A stretch of 64,000 bases of DNA from CAISIP01 sp965278985 (GTDB lineage Bacteria > Pseudomonadota > Gammaproteobacteria > Burkholderiales > Burkholderiaceae_C), in assembly GCA_965278985.1 (NCBI GenBank), contig OZ257131.1:1860001-1924000 (forward strand). Reading direction: 5' to 3'. How positions within the stretch are numbered: position 1 is the first letter of the stretch; each line of letters begins with the position of its first letter. The position numbers were made by a program, and so were the translations under genes. The notes below the pieces were generated by a model. The model was not told where the DNA came from, searched no databases, and worked only from the letters and a program-made list of their open reading frames with translations. This document shows positions 50,982 to 59,541 of the stretch, piece by piece.

Positions 50982-52181
50982 ATGCCCATTGACCATGCCC
51001 TGATTTCGCAGGCCGCGGCCGCCTCCCTGGAGCTGCTGGAACGCAACCTCACGCCGCACGGCATCCTGGCGGCGCTGCCCACACCGGCGGCCGTGGCACG
51101 GCGCTACACGCGCATCTTCGGCCGCGACGCCGCCATCTGCGTGTTGGCCATGTGCGGCAGCGGCGTGGCCGCGCTGGAGGAGGGGGCAGTGGCCAGCCTG
51201 GATGCGCTGGGCGCGCAGCAAGCCGCCAATGGGCAGATCCCCAAGTACGTGGACCCGCAAGGCCAGGACGCCGACTTCTGGTACCTGGGCTGCATCGACG
51301 CCACGCTGTGGTGGCTGATCGCCGTCGACCATGTTCGCAGGCATGGCAAGGTGGAGCCGCAGAAATGGGCTGCGCCCGTGGCGTTGGCGCTGCAATGGCT
51401 GCGCGCCCAGGAGCACCAGCGCTTCTGGCTGCTGCAGCAGAACGAGGCCAGCGACTGGGCGGACATCATGCCGCGCTCGGGCTACGTGCTCTACACCAAT
51501 GCGCTGTGGTACGACGTCAAGCGCCGCTTTGGCCTGGCGCAACAGGACGAAACCCACCACCACTTCAACCACCTGTTCCACCCCTTCCAGCGCGACCTGC
51601 CGCAGTACCACCGCGCGCGGTTGCTGCAGCACTACGCGCGGCGCGGGCAACGGTCACCGCCGCTGTACTTCAGCTTCGTGAACCTGGCCACCATGGGCGA
51701 GGAAGGCGATGTGTTCGGCAACCTGCTGGCGATCCTGTGCGGCCTCGCGGACGAGGCCGCGGGCCACCGCATCGTGCAGGCCGTCCGCACCGCCCAGGCC
51801 GCCGAGCCCTACCCCGTGCGCGTGACGCTGCAGGTGCTCTCGCGCAATGACCCGCTGTGGCGCGCCTACATGGGCCGCCACCAGCAGAACCAGCCGCACC
51901 AGTACCACAACGGTGGGTTGTGGCCGTTCGTGGGTGGATTCTGGGTGCTGGCCCTCGCCCGCCTGGGGCGCAGCGATTTGGCGTGGCGGGCGCTGGAGCA
52001 ACTCGCCGCCGTGAATGCGCTGGACGGCTGGCGGTTCACCGAATGGTTCCATGGCAAGACGCTGCAGCCTGGGGGGATGGCGGGGCAGAGCTGGAATGCG
52101 GCGACGCTGCTGCTGGCGCTGAGGACGTTGGAGGGGGGTGTGGGGGTGTGGGGGTGTGGTGATGCCGGCCGTGTGCGGTAG
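50982..52181 (+). CDS. Six-hairpin glycosidase, amylo-alpha-1,6-glucosidase/GH100-like
   Basis: A 399-residue probable alpha/alpha-barrel glycoside hydrolase. RIFGRDAAICVLAM, GQIPKYVDPQGQDADFWYLGCIDATLWWLIAVDH and NEASDWADIMPRSGYVLYTNALWY provide acidic residues placed like those of debranching-enzyme C-terminal domains and neutral invertases. Its site at the end of the glucan/trehalose operon (10 bases after treY) suggests action on alpha-1,6 branches or released oligosaccharides, but invertase-like activity cannot be excluded. The last 15 codons run through a G-rich repeat and may be frame-shifted or variable. Confidence 0.7.
   Translation: MPIDHALISQAAAASLELLERNLTPHGILAALPTPAAVARRYTRIFGRDAAICVLAMCGSGVAALEEGAVASLDALGAQQAANGQIPKYVDPQGQDADFWYLGCIDATLWWLIAVDHVRRHGKVEPQKWAAPVALALQWLRAQEHQRFWLLQQNEASDWADIMPRSGYVLYTNALWYDVKRRFGLAQQDETHHHFNHLFHPFQRDLPQYHRARLLQHYARRGQRSPPLYFSFVNLATMGEEGDVFGNLLAILCGLADEAAGHRIVQAVRTAQAAEPYPVRVTLQVLSRNDPLWRAYMGRHQQNQPHQYHNGGLWPFVGGFWVLALARLGRSDLAWRALEQLAAVNALDGWRFTEWFHGKTLQPGGMAGQSWNAATLLLALRTLEGGVGVWGCGDAGRVR
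52133..52159 (+). repeat. G-rich TGTGGGGG tandem repeat at the 3' end of the glycosidase gene
   Basis: Runs of 6, 5, 5 and 2 G residues are separated by TGT, giving about three copies of an 8-base unit in the last codons of the glycosidase gene. Such tracts are prone to slippage and could form a two-layer quadruplex. It marks the end of the high-GC operon, just before the lower-GC island. Confidence 0.7.
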
Positions 52182-52210
52182 GATGCCCGGCACCACCTGG
52201 AAGGCGGACC

Positions 52211-52444
52211 ATGCGCACTACCCTCTCGATTGACGATGATGTTCTGGCAGCAGCCAGGCACTTGGCCAAACGCGAACAGAGAAGCGTTGGAGAAGTCATA
52301 TCGTCCCTGGCTCGGCGTGGCCTGTCGCGCACGACGCACGGCCCCAAGTCGGTGCGCAATGGAGTGCTGCTGCTTCCACAGCGCACTGGAGCACTGCCAG
52401 TGATGTTGGCCCAGGTAAACCAGCTGAGGGACGCGCAGCCGTGA
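52211..52444 (+). CDS. VapB-type antitoxin, ribbon-helix-helix (orphan)
   Basis: A 77-residue protein. The N-terminal RTTLSIDDDVLAAARHLA is a ribbon-helix-helix DNA-binding start. The C-terminal GVLLLPQRTGAL...VNQLRD resembles the toxin-binding tail of VapB antitoxins. GGAAGG lies before the ATG. A VapC PIN-domain toxin would be expected to start right at the stop codon; instead a GTG there is followed by a stop after two codons, and no PIN sequence is present. The toxin has apparently been lost, so this is probably a remnant at the edge of the acquired block. Confidence 0.75.
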   Translation: MRTTLSIDDDVLAAARHLAKREQRSVGEVISSLARRGLSRTTHGPKSVRNGVLLLPQRTGALPVMLAQVNQLRDAQP

Positions 52445-52661
52445 AGTCGTGAGTGCACCAATAGGAGAGCGAAGTGCTTCGACCTGTTGGGAGCGCCAAG
52501 GACCAACGCGATGAATGACTGGCGTCTTGCCATTCTCCGCCCCTGGTTCAGGAGTAGTGGAGGTCTGGTCAAGACTGATTGCTGGCATTCGCTTTGTGCG
52601 CCCGAGCGTCAGGTTGTGGCCACACTTTAAAAAGCCCACTTTAAGACTCTTCGTCCGCCAA
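52445..52661. other. Spacer between the orphan antitoxin and the SMC cassette
   Basis: This 217-base stretch has lower GC than the region to its left and includes an AT-rich part (52627-52650, with TTTAAAAA) that could hold the promoter of the SMC cassette. A GTG at 52474 with AGGAG before it opens a frame of only 14 codons. An in-frame ATG at 52515 would extend the SMC protein, but the residues look non-coding. I see no toxin, integrase or convincing -35/-10 pair. Confidence 0.5.
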
Positions 52662-55600
52662 ATGCCAATTCACACCCCAAGCTTCCGCCTGCGTCGGATG
52701 GTGCTCATCAACGTGGGTACCAATAAGAACAAGCCCAGCGGGCGCATAACTGCGATTGACCCTCGCGGCGGCGCTGCGGTTCTTGGCGAAAACGGTGTTG
52801 GCAAGACCACGACGCTCAGACTCCTGCCCCTATTCTTCGGTCACCTGCACAGCGCCATCGTCGACCCCCAGAAGGGGCAACAAAACATGGTGCGATTCGT
52901 ACTGCCAACAGACATGAGCGCGATCGCTTTCGAGTACCAGCGTGGATCAGACGCTGAATCGGACCTGCGTCTGGTGGTGATCCGGCGTCGCATCGACGAT
53001 CCGGACTCCCTGTGCTATCGGATCTTTCGTTGCGGCTACCGTAAAGAGCTGTTCGTTCACGAAGGTCGTTTCCTCAGCGAGGAGGAAACTCAGAAGGCAG
53101 CCATTGACCTGAAGATCCAGACTTTCAAGCGGCTGAGCCCATCTGACTACCGCCACGTCATCTTAGGAACGCCGGCAGAGACCAAGGAAAAAGCCCTCCT
53201 GCGCTCGCTCAGCCAGGACTTCTCGTTCGGCCCCCGGCCGCTGGCCAACCTGGATCGGGTGGTGGCGGCCATGGTCAAAAAGCACGTGAACTTCTCTGAC
53301 ATCGTGCAGGTGGCAGTTAGCCTTGCACAGAGTGAGCTTGGTGCCGGTGGCGCTCGCGCGGTGCTTTCCTATAAGCAGGGAAAGGGACAGATCGAGCAAT
53401 GGATTCGTACCCGCCAGGCGTGCAAGGACGCCCTTGCCCTGGAGCCCAAGGTCGTGGCGTTGCAGGAGAGCCTGAGGGCTTATCGCAACCTGGAGACACT
53501 GATCCGCGCATGCCGGGGCGACATCGAGGCGATGCATTTGCTGCGTCGCCAGGATATCGAGAAACTGGCCGCCCAGAGTCGCCAGGTCCAGCTGGATCGG
53601 GACAGCCAACTGGCTACCGAGCAGGAGCAGCTTGGCATTCTTCAGGGCAATGTGGCCATCACATCCGAGGCCGCCACCCAGGCGCGCACTGATTTTCAGG
53701 AGCAGTCCGAACAGCTCAAATACTTCACCCAACACGAGGCCGCCAAGTACGAGCGCAAGCTGCTGTCTCTGGGGCAGCTGCAATCTGACCTCCGGATCAA
53801 GAATGGGCAGCTCGAGACACTGAGGACCGCCCACGCTGATCTCATCAGCAAGACCAATGAGTTCGCACTCAAGGCGAAAGCCCTGGCCAGCGAAGACAAG
53901 CTGCGTCTGGAGCGTGACAAAAAGCCCTTGGATGAGCGCATGGCCGGAGGCCTCGAGGTCCTCGTCACGTTGGAGAACAATCAGGTCACAGAGCTGGATG
54001 CTGAAATCAACGCCCTGCGCACTGAATTCACCGTCGCAAAGGAGCCGCTGCTTGCCGAACGCGGCACCTGGGACGCCAGGCGCAGTGCGCCGGCGGCGAG
54101 CGAGGAGGCGCTCGAGGCTCTGGCAGCGGCCAACGAGACATTGCGTGTGCATCAGAACGAGATCGCAGCCGGGCAAGACGCTCTGGCCACGCTTGCGACC
54201 CAGATGCATCAGGCCACCCAGGCCTTTAGCGCCCAGGAAGTTGTGGTCCATCAGGCGCTGCAGCAGCTCAACCAGGTTAGTCAGGATCTGGCAGAGGCGC
54301 AGCTGCTGCTGGCGCCTGCCGACGGCACCCTGCTTTCAGCCCTGCGAGCAAGCGAGGATCAGTCTTGGAGACGAAATCTGGCCCGGGTGGTGGACCCACG
54401 GCTGCTCGCCAACACCGATCTGGAGCCCACTCTGACCGAAGAAGGCTCACCGACTGTCTATGGCTGGCAGCTCAAGACTTCCGCCCTGGCGGCACCCGAC
54501 TGGTCCAATGATGAATCCGCCAGGAAGGCGGTAGAGGAGTTGCAGAAGGCATCGACACGAGCTGAGATCAACTGGAAATGCCATAAGGAGGGGCTCGCGA
54601 GCCTGGAGACTGCGCGTCGAGCGGCCGAGGCTGCCCACCAGGCGGCCGACGGCGTCCTCAACGCCAAGAAATCGCGCACTGCTGAGATCAGCGGCAGCCA
54701 AGAGTACGCGAAAGAGCGGGTTCAGCGCGAGCGTTCTGGTTCCAAGAACAAGGCAGAGGCAGAGTTCACCCGGTTGACCGCTGAAATCAGAGAGCTCGAG
54801 CGAAAGACCGAACGCCTGAAGGGGGACCGCGACCTGCGCGTACGCGAGATTGCTCGTGACATCAGCGAAAGCCGCAAGGTGCTACAGGCCGAACACACGG
54901 CCGGCATTGATGAAATCACCAGGGCTATCGCGCGGGTGGACTCGAATCTGGCGGCCGCACTCCAAGAGATGGAGGAGCAACTGCAGGAGCGCCTCAGGGG
55001 CGACGACGTAGACGTCGAGAAACTCAACACCCTGAGTAGCGAGGTCTCCAATCTCCGCAGCGAGATCGAAGGACTGCAGTCCAAGGAGATACTGGTCAAC
55101 AAATGGCGAGCGTGGCAAAAAGAGGTTGGATCGGCCGGCCTAGAGCGCTTGGAGACCGTTGCCAAGCAGAAGGAGCGGTCGCTTGGCGCGGCGTCGAACG
55201 CATTGAACGATCACAACTTGGCCATGCAGCGCACTTCCCAGGAATTTTTCCAAGCGCAACAGGTTTTGGATTCACGGCAGAACTCCGCCCAGACCGACTT
55301 CAACAAGCTCGACGCGGCCCTCGTGTACTGTGGGGACTACTCTGCAACACGCAACTCTGAGGTCACCACTACCGCAAGTGCTGAGGTGCTCCACAGTCGA
55401 GCCCACGAAATTTCCCAGCAGATCCTTGCGTCCTCAACCAAGATCTCGAAAGAGGTGGCCAACCTTCGCCAACAGCTCGTGGCCAAACCCAGCCCCGTGC
55501 GTGATCTGATTGAGAGCCTGCTCGACCCTATCGACCCCAATGACTTCTACAAGCTCGCCTACGAGCTGTGTGTGGCGTATCGGCAGATTGGCCCGCAGAT

Positions 55601-56435
55601 CGTGAGCAACATGAACGTCACGCTCAAGTCACTGCTGGACAACATCTCTTCGTTCCACAAGTCGCTGCTGGGCTTTGAGCGCGAGATCTCCGCGTTTAAC
55701 CGCCGGCTCCAGGCGGGTCTGTCTGAGGTCCAGTGTTTTGAGCGGGTATCCGACCTGCACCTGGACATCACGACCAACTTTGACACCATGGGCCGGTTCT
55801 ACCGCAGCCTGAGCACTATGGGCAGCCTCGCGCGCGAGGTCTCAGACGCCACTCAAGGCGTGGACACCACCCGCCACCTACCCTCGGACGACGTGGAGCG
55901 TGCGCTCAAGGATTTCGCCAATGAGCTGCGCGCCGACGGGCTCTTCGAGGTGAGCTTGGCCAGGCACATCACCCTTCGTGGGCGCGTCATGGACAACGGG
56001 CGCCCTAAGGAGTTCGCCAAGGCCGAGGAGCTCGAGGGCATCTCTTCAGAAGGCCTCACCTCCCTGATCCTTATCACGCTGATGACAGCGCTGCTCAACA
56101 CCATCCGCGGCAACGAACCGGTGCACGTGCCCTGGGTGACCGATGAAGTCGGGAAGTTCGACTCGAGCAACTTCCGCGCGCTCATGGAGCGCCTGCAAGA
56201 CAATCGCATCGACGTCGTGACTGCCTCCCCGGAGTTGGGCCCCGCCCAACAGGCATTGTTTGCGCAGCGCTACCTCTTCGAGGATCTGGGTCGTATCTGC
56301 GTTTATATGCCAGACCCCACACCGGCCTCCCAAACGTCAGGTGCACCCCTTTCACCCAGCCTGACTGGCTCCGCACCCGAGGATGCCGACGTGGCCATCG
56401 CCGCCGGCGCCCCAACCACCGAGGAGCGCGCATGA
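52662..56435 (+). CDS. SMC-like ATPase of a Wadjet/MksBEFG-type system (JetC/MukB-like)
   Basis: A 1257-residue SMC-type ATPase. Walker A GENGVGKTT is at residues 42-50, preceded by the MukB-style FRLRRMVLINVGTNKNK strand. Long coiled coils run from about 270 to 540 and 640 to 1000, separated by a hinge-like segment (about 550-620). The C-terminal head has a signature-like SSEGL (S1128-L1132) and Walker B with D1161-E1162 in PWVTDEVGKFD. In Wadjet, such SMC dimers extrude and sense small circular DNA. The ATG at 52662 is preferred because the family fold starts there; an ATG at 52515 adds 49 atypical residues. The stop overlaps the next start by 4 bases. GC is visibly lower than in neighbours. 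Confidence 0.85.
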   Translation: MPIHTPSFRLRRMVLINVGTNKNKPSGRITAIDPRGGAAVLGENGVGKTTTLRLLPLFFGHLHSAIVDPQKGQQNMVRFVLPTDMSAIAFEYQRGSDAESDLRLVVIRRRIDDPDSLCYRIFRCGYRKELFVHEGRFLSEEETQKAAIDLKIQTFKRLSPSDYRHVILGTPAETKEKALLRSLSQDFSFGPRPLANLDRVVAAMVKKHVNFSDIVQVAVSLAQSELGAGGARAVLSYKQGKGQIEQWIRTRQACKDALALEPKVVALQESLRAYRNLETLIRACRGDIEAMHLLRRQDIEKLAAQSRQVQLDRDSQLATEQEQLGILQGNVAITSEAATQARTDFQEQSEQLKYFTQHEAAKYERKLLSLGQLQSDLRIKNGQLETLRTAHADLISKTNEFALKAKALASEDKLRLERDKKPLDERMAGGLEVLVTLENNQVTELDAEINALRTEFTVAKEPLLAERGTWDARRSAPAASEEALEALAAANETLRVHQNEIAAGQDALATLATQMHQATQAFSAQEVVVHQALQQLNQVSQDLAEAQLLLAPADGTLLSALRASEDQSWRRNLARVVDPRLLANTDLEPTLTEEGSPTVYGWQLKTSALAAPDWSNDESARKAVEELQKASTRAEINWKCHKEGLASLETARRAAEAAHQAADGVLNAKKSRTAEISGSQEYAKERVQRERSGSKNKAEAEFTRLTAEIRELERKTERLKGDRDLRVREIARDISESRKVLQAEHTAGIDEITRAIARVDSNLAAALQEMEEQLQERLRGDDVDVEKLNTLSSEVSNLRSEIEGLQSKEILVNKWRAWQKEVGSAGLERLETVAKQKERSLGAASNALNDHNLAMQRTSQEFFQAQQVLDSRQNSAQTDFNKLDAALVYCGDYSATRNSEVTTTASAEVLHSRAHEISQQILASSTKISKEVANLRQQLVAKPSPVRDLIESLLDPIDPNDFYKLAYELCVAYRQIGPQIVSNMNVTLKSLLDNISSFHKSLLGFEREISAFNRRLQAGLSEVQCFERVSDLHLDITTNFDTMGRFYRSLSTMGSLAREVSDATQGVDTTRHLPSDDVERALKDFANELRADGLFEVSLARHITLRGRVMDNGRPKEFAKAEELEGISSEGLTSLILITLMTALLNTIRGNEPVHVPWVTDEVGKFDSSNFRALMERLQDNRIDVVTASPELGPAQQALFAQRYLFEDLGRICVYMPDPTPASQTSGAPLSPSLTGSAPEDADVAIAAGAPTTEERA

Positions 56436-57157
56436 ACGCCCGTGCTCTGCGCCTTCTGCTCGAGGGCGCCTACATCTGCAATATCCGGTACCGGGATGAG
56501 TTCACGGCCCTTGAAGACGGCGACGAACAGGGTGAAGTCAATGATTGGCTCGCCAAAGTCAACATGCGTCTGGCGCGCTTAGGGGAAACCGGTGCCTTTT
56601 TCATGGCGCCGGCCTACATCGGCGCCCGCGAGGTGACTCAGGTCCGCGCCGAGCTACTGTCGTTCCGTGACAAGTACGGCCCCCCGATTCAGATGTTGGA
56701 CCTCATCCGCCAAGCTGGCCAGGACAACATCATGCTGGCGCCGGGGGAGTACATCGCACGTTACAGCCTGGAAGAGGCTGTCTCCCAGTCCACCATGCTC
56801 GAAGGGCAGCTCAAATCGCTGATCAACGTGATCAGTGGCGCCGCCCAGAGCAACAGCGTGCTGGCAAACTTGCAGCGCCTGCTGGATCACCTCACCAAGG
56901 ACGGGTACCTGGTGCTGGTCAATAAGGACACTGGCACCTACCAGGTGTGCGGCAAGATCGAGCAGATATACGCGGCCCTGCAGTTCTTGAGCGACCACCG
57001 TGCAATTCCTGACTCCGAGGTCGACGACCAGGCGCCTGAAAACGAAGAAGGTGACCTTGTGGACCTTGCTCGGGGCGAGATCAGGCTCGACGCCCTCGGC
57101 TCTGATGGCGATCTCTCGCCGGCCGGCGGCGCGGTTCCCCTGAGGGATGGCACTTGA
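56432..57157 (+). CDS. MukE/JetB-like winged-helix subunit
   Basis: A 241-residue acidic protein, probably the winged-helix (KITE-type) subunit of the SMC complex. The N-terminal half (LLLEGAYICNIRYRDEF, LAKVNMRLARLGETGAFFMAPAYIGAREVTQVR) and a later SVLANLQRLLDHLTKDGYLVLVNKDTGTYQVCGKIEQIY match the DNA-binding and kleisin-binding architecture of MksE/JetB. The assignment rests on size, position and sequence style rather than on a defined motif. GAGGAG precedes the ATG, which overlaps the SMC stop. The last 45 residues are acidic and probably disordered. Confidence 0.7.
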   Translation: MNARALRLLLEGAYICNIRYRDEFTALEDGDEQGEVNDWLAKVNMRLARLGETGAFFMAPAYIGAREVTQVRAELLSFRDKYGPPIQMLDLIRQAGQDNIMLAPGEYIARYSLEEAVSQSTMLEGQLKSLINVISGAAQSNSVLANLQRLLDHLTKDGYLVLVNKDTGTYQVCGKIEQIYAALQFLSDHRAIPDSEVDDQAPENEEGDLVDLARGEIRLDALGSDGDLSPAGGAVPLRDGT

Positions 57158-58377
57158 GCGCGCGCGGCGATCAAGTTCAGCAGCTGCTGAGCCTTCTGGA
57201 GCGCCACAAGGACCTCATCGCCGAGGCCTTCGAAGGCCCCATCTCGGGCGGTGAACGTAGACGCAACGACGCAATCGAGGCGCTCTTCGGCATCGGAGCC
57301 CTCAAGCCCCATGATGAGGACTCCTACCGCCTCAACCCCCGGCTTCGGGAGTTTTTCTCGGATCATTTGGCGAGCTACCACGCGTTCCAGGCGCTGCGGG
57401 TCGTGCGCTCCACCGTCGTTCAGGCACGAACCCAGTGGCACGAGCTGCGTCGCCTGCGCCAGACTTCCGGCTCCATCAATGACCAGAACCGGCTGATGGC
57501 CGGCTTTGAGGAGTCGATCTCCGAAGTCGTCTACTCGATCGAGCACAACCTCTCGATGCTGCACTCGTTGATCTCGACTCAGTACGGCAACGTCGAAAAC
57601 ATCGTAACCAAGCTGCGCCAAAACCGGTACTACCGCAATCAGGTGGTGGGTTTCATGAGCGACGTGCGCTTGGTGAGCACCTTTGCCGACATGGTGATCG
57701 ATGAGGCGGTAGCTGCCGGTGCGTGGGAGGTTCGCCAGATCGCCGTTCGTCGCATCGCCTCCAGGATCCACCAGTGGACTTCACAGATCAAGGACGCCCA
57801 GGCTGTCATCACCGATCGCCTGTTCAAGGCAGCCAAGATGCAGCATTCCCTGCGGCTGCTCTCGCGCTACTCGCTGTGGCTCTCTCGACACCGTACGGCC
57901 GCTGGCTGGGAGATCGACGTGGACGAATCCGTCCCCGTCGCCCTGGTGCCGGTCGATCCAGTCGATTTCCGGCCACAGCCGGACGTCGCAGACGACGATC
58001 CCGTCATCATTTCCGGTCTCCTCATGGCGGTGGCTAGGCTGCCGAAGCAAGAGGCGCGGTCACGAACCATTGAGTCTGATGAACCCCAGGTGCTGATTGC
58101 CGACGGCAACGATGTGGTCTACGAGGCGCCTGATCCGGTTCGCCAGGCTGTCATCGCGCTCAGCGTCGAAGCCTCCTCATCGCCCAAGCCGATCTCCCTG
58201 CTGCGCTGGAAATCGGGCCGGCCAGAGCTCGGTGAGATCGGGGACGAGTCCTGGCTGCTGTTTGCCAGCCTCCAGTTGCGCTCAACTGGCCTGGTGACCA
58301 GGTTTGCGAGCGGCTCCTTTGATGACCCCTTCGAAATCAACGTCACCTTCTCTGACGTTGAGGTGAGCCCCACATAG
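57154..58377 (+). CDS. MukF/JetA-like kleisin subunit
   Basis: A 407-residue mainly helical protein, probably the kleisin that bridges the SMC heads. The N-terminal part looks like a winged helix (ISGGERRRNDAIEALFGIGALKPHDEDSYRLNPRLREFF). A long helical middle follows (residues about 80-250, including NDQNRLMAGFEESISEVVYSIEHNLSMLHSLI), then a C-terminal domain of about 130 residues. This order resembles MukF/MksF/JetA. The start is a TTG that overlaps the preceding stop (TTGA), with GAGGGA about 8 bases before; no ATG is available nearby. Assignment is by architecture and operon position. Confidence 0.7.
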   Translation: MSARGDQVQQLLSLLERHKDLIAEAFEGPISGGERRRNDAIEALFGIGALKPHDEDSYRLNPRLREFFSDHLASYHAFQALRVVRSTVVQARTQWHELRRLRQTSGSINDQNRLMAGFEESISEVVYSIEHNLSMLHSLISTQYGNVENIVTKLRQNRYYRNQVVGFMSDVRLVSTFADMVIDEAVAAGAWEVRQIAVRRIASRIHQWTSQIKDAQAVITDRLFKAAKMQHSLRLLSRYSLWLSRHRTAAGWEIDVDESVPVALVPVDPVDFRPQPDVADDDPVIISGLLMAVARLPKQEARSRTIESDEPQVLIADGNDVVYEAPDPVRQAVIALSVEASSSPKPISLLRWKSGRPELGEIGDESWLLFASLQLRSTGLVTRFASGSFDDPFEINVTFSDVEVSPT

Positions 58378-58381
58378 CGCC

Positions 58382-59245
58382 ATGTCACTGTCTTCCACCG
58401 AGATCCGGTTCCTGCAGCGCCTCATGGCTGATCGCCCCACCACCCGGATTGGAAACATCACAGCCAGGTCAATGAGCGCCAATTTCGGCCTCGGGCTGTC
58501 GACAGGGCGGAACATCGAATACAGCGAGCAGGACTGGCTGCGCGCCGAGGCCCTACTGCGCTCTCACGACATCCCGACAACCAGGTTGGCAGAAGGGGCT
58601 GGACGGATTGAGCTGGCAGCCTATGGGGGGGTGTCGGAAAAGTCGTTCAGCCAAGCCCCGCACGCCGACTCGGTGGCCATCCGGTGCATGGGTCGTTGCG
58701 AGCTCGACGGGCTGAAGCTGTACACACCCGAGGGCTGCTACCTGGCACTCACGACGGACGCGGCCGCGCGGATCCAATGCGATTGCCTGATGGTGGTCGA
58801 AAACCTGGAGTCCTTCAGGCGCCTGGAGCGCTACGCCTGGCTGAGGCCCGAGGGCTCCAACATTCTCGTTGTGTACCGCGGTGACACCATCTTCAATGGG
58901 CGTCACGCTCAAGCCTTGGTGCTTGGGAGATCCGAGCCGATCTGGGCGTTCTTCGACTTCGATCCCCAGGGGCTGATGCTGGCGAACGCCCTGCCCCATG
59001 ACAGGCTGGAAAAGATCGTGGTGCCTGACCTCGAGGTTCTTGCCGGACTGTGCGACACCGTTCGAGGTCGAAAACTTTTCCACGACCAGGTGGGCGGCTG
59101 CCAGGCGCAACTCGATGCGAGCCAACACCCGGCGGTGGTGCCACTATGGGTGCTCATGAAGCGGCTTCGTAGTGGCGCCACGCAGGAGCGCATGGCATCC
59201 ACTGGCACTCAGGAAAACACTCAAGCAATGCGGAACCTCAACTAA
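58382..59245 (+). CDS. TOPRIM-domain protein, JetD/MksG-like nuclease subunit
   Basis: A 287-residue protein whose C-terminal half is a TOPRIM fold: glutamate E140 in LMVVENLES and the DxD pair D192/D194 in FFDFDPQG, the metal-binding residues that in JetD/MksG cleave plasmid DNA. The N-terminal 120 residues include a likely winged helix (STEIRFLQRLMADRPTTRIGN). It is shorter than the JetD proteins I know (about 380-400 residues, from memory), so the arm domain is reduced or different. It lies 4 bases after the kleisin gene and is the last gene of the cassette. Its presence separates the cassette from housekeeping MukBEF. Confidence 0.8.
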   Translation: MSLSSTEIRFLQRLMADRPTTRIGNITARSMSANFGLGLSTGRNIEYSEQDWLRAEALLRSHDIPTTRLAEGAGRIELAAYGGVSEKSFSQAPHADSVAIRCMGRCELDGLKLYTPEGCYLALTTDAAARIQCDCLMVVENLESFRRLERYAWLRPEGSNILVVYRGDTIFNGRHAQALVLGRSEPIWAFFDFDPQGLMLANALPHDRLEKIVVPDLEVLAGLCDTVRGRKLFHDQVGGCQAQLDASQHPAVVPLWVLMKRLRSGATQERMASTGTQENTQAMRNLN

Positions 59246-59541
59246 TCTAAGTCAGTCATTAGGCTCAACATTTCCCCCGGACTCACTACGAAGGGTACCG
59301 ACTCCCGTAGCGCGAGCCTTCGTCGGGGTCGTTGTCGTCAACGACTGTTCTCGCTGCACACCAGCCATTTACGTTCGCGGGGCGGCGGACAACAATGGGC
59401 GATTTGCTGTAACTCGCAGCTGTGCAACTAAAACCCTTCCGCGCGCGAAAGTGATCAGCAAGGCCGTCATTCGGGACTTGCGACGCCACCCATTTTCGAG
59501 TTCTTACCCCGGTGCAATCAGGCCGAAGATGGGCCCGGACC
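59246..59541. other. Spacer between the SMC cassette and moaD; nothing recognised
   Basis: A 296-base region of intermediate GC with no credible gene. A perfect 7-base-pair hairpin (GTCGTTG/CAACGAC, 59328-59345) and another (ACGAAGG/CCTTCGT, near 59288-59323) are present, without T-tracts. No tRNA, integrase remnant or terminal repeat is visible. It is probably the right junction of the acquired block. Confidence 0.5.

Noticed and set aside
52515..52661. Extension of the SMC protein to an upstream ATG at 52515
   Set aside because: The extra 49 residues have no SMC-like character, no ribosome-binding site precedes the ATG, and the stretch contains an AT-rich, promoter-like part.
52445..52662. 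A VapC toxin downstream of the antitoxin
   Set aside because: The expected GTG is followed by a stop after two codons, and no frame shows PIN-domain acidic residues.
52662..59245. Ordinary chromosomal MukBEF condensin
   Set aside because: The TOPRIM gene, the lower GC and the toxin-antitoxin remnant fit a mobile defence system better; Burkholderiales also normally rely on Smc-ScpAB.
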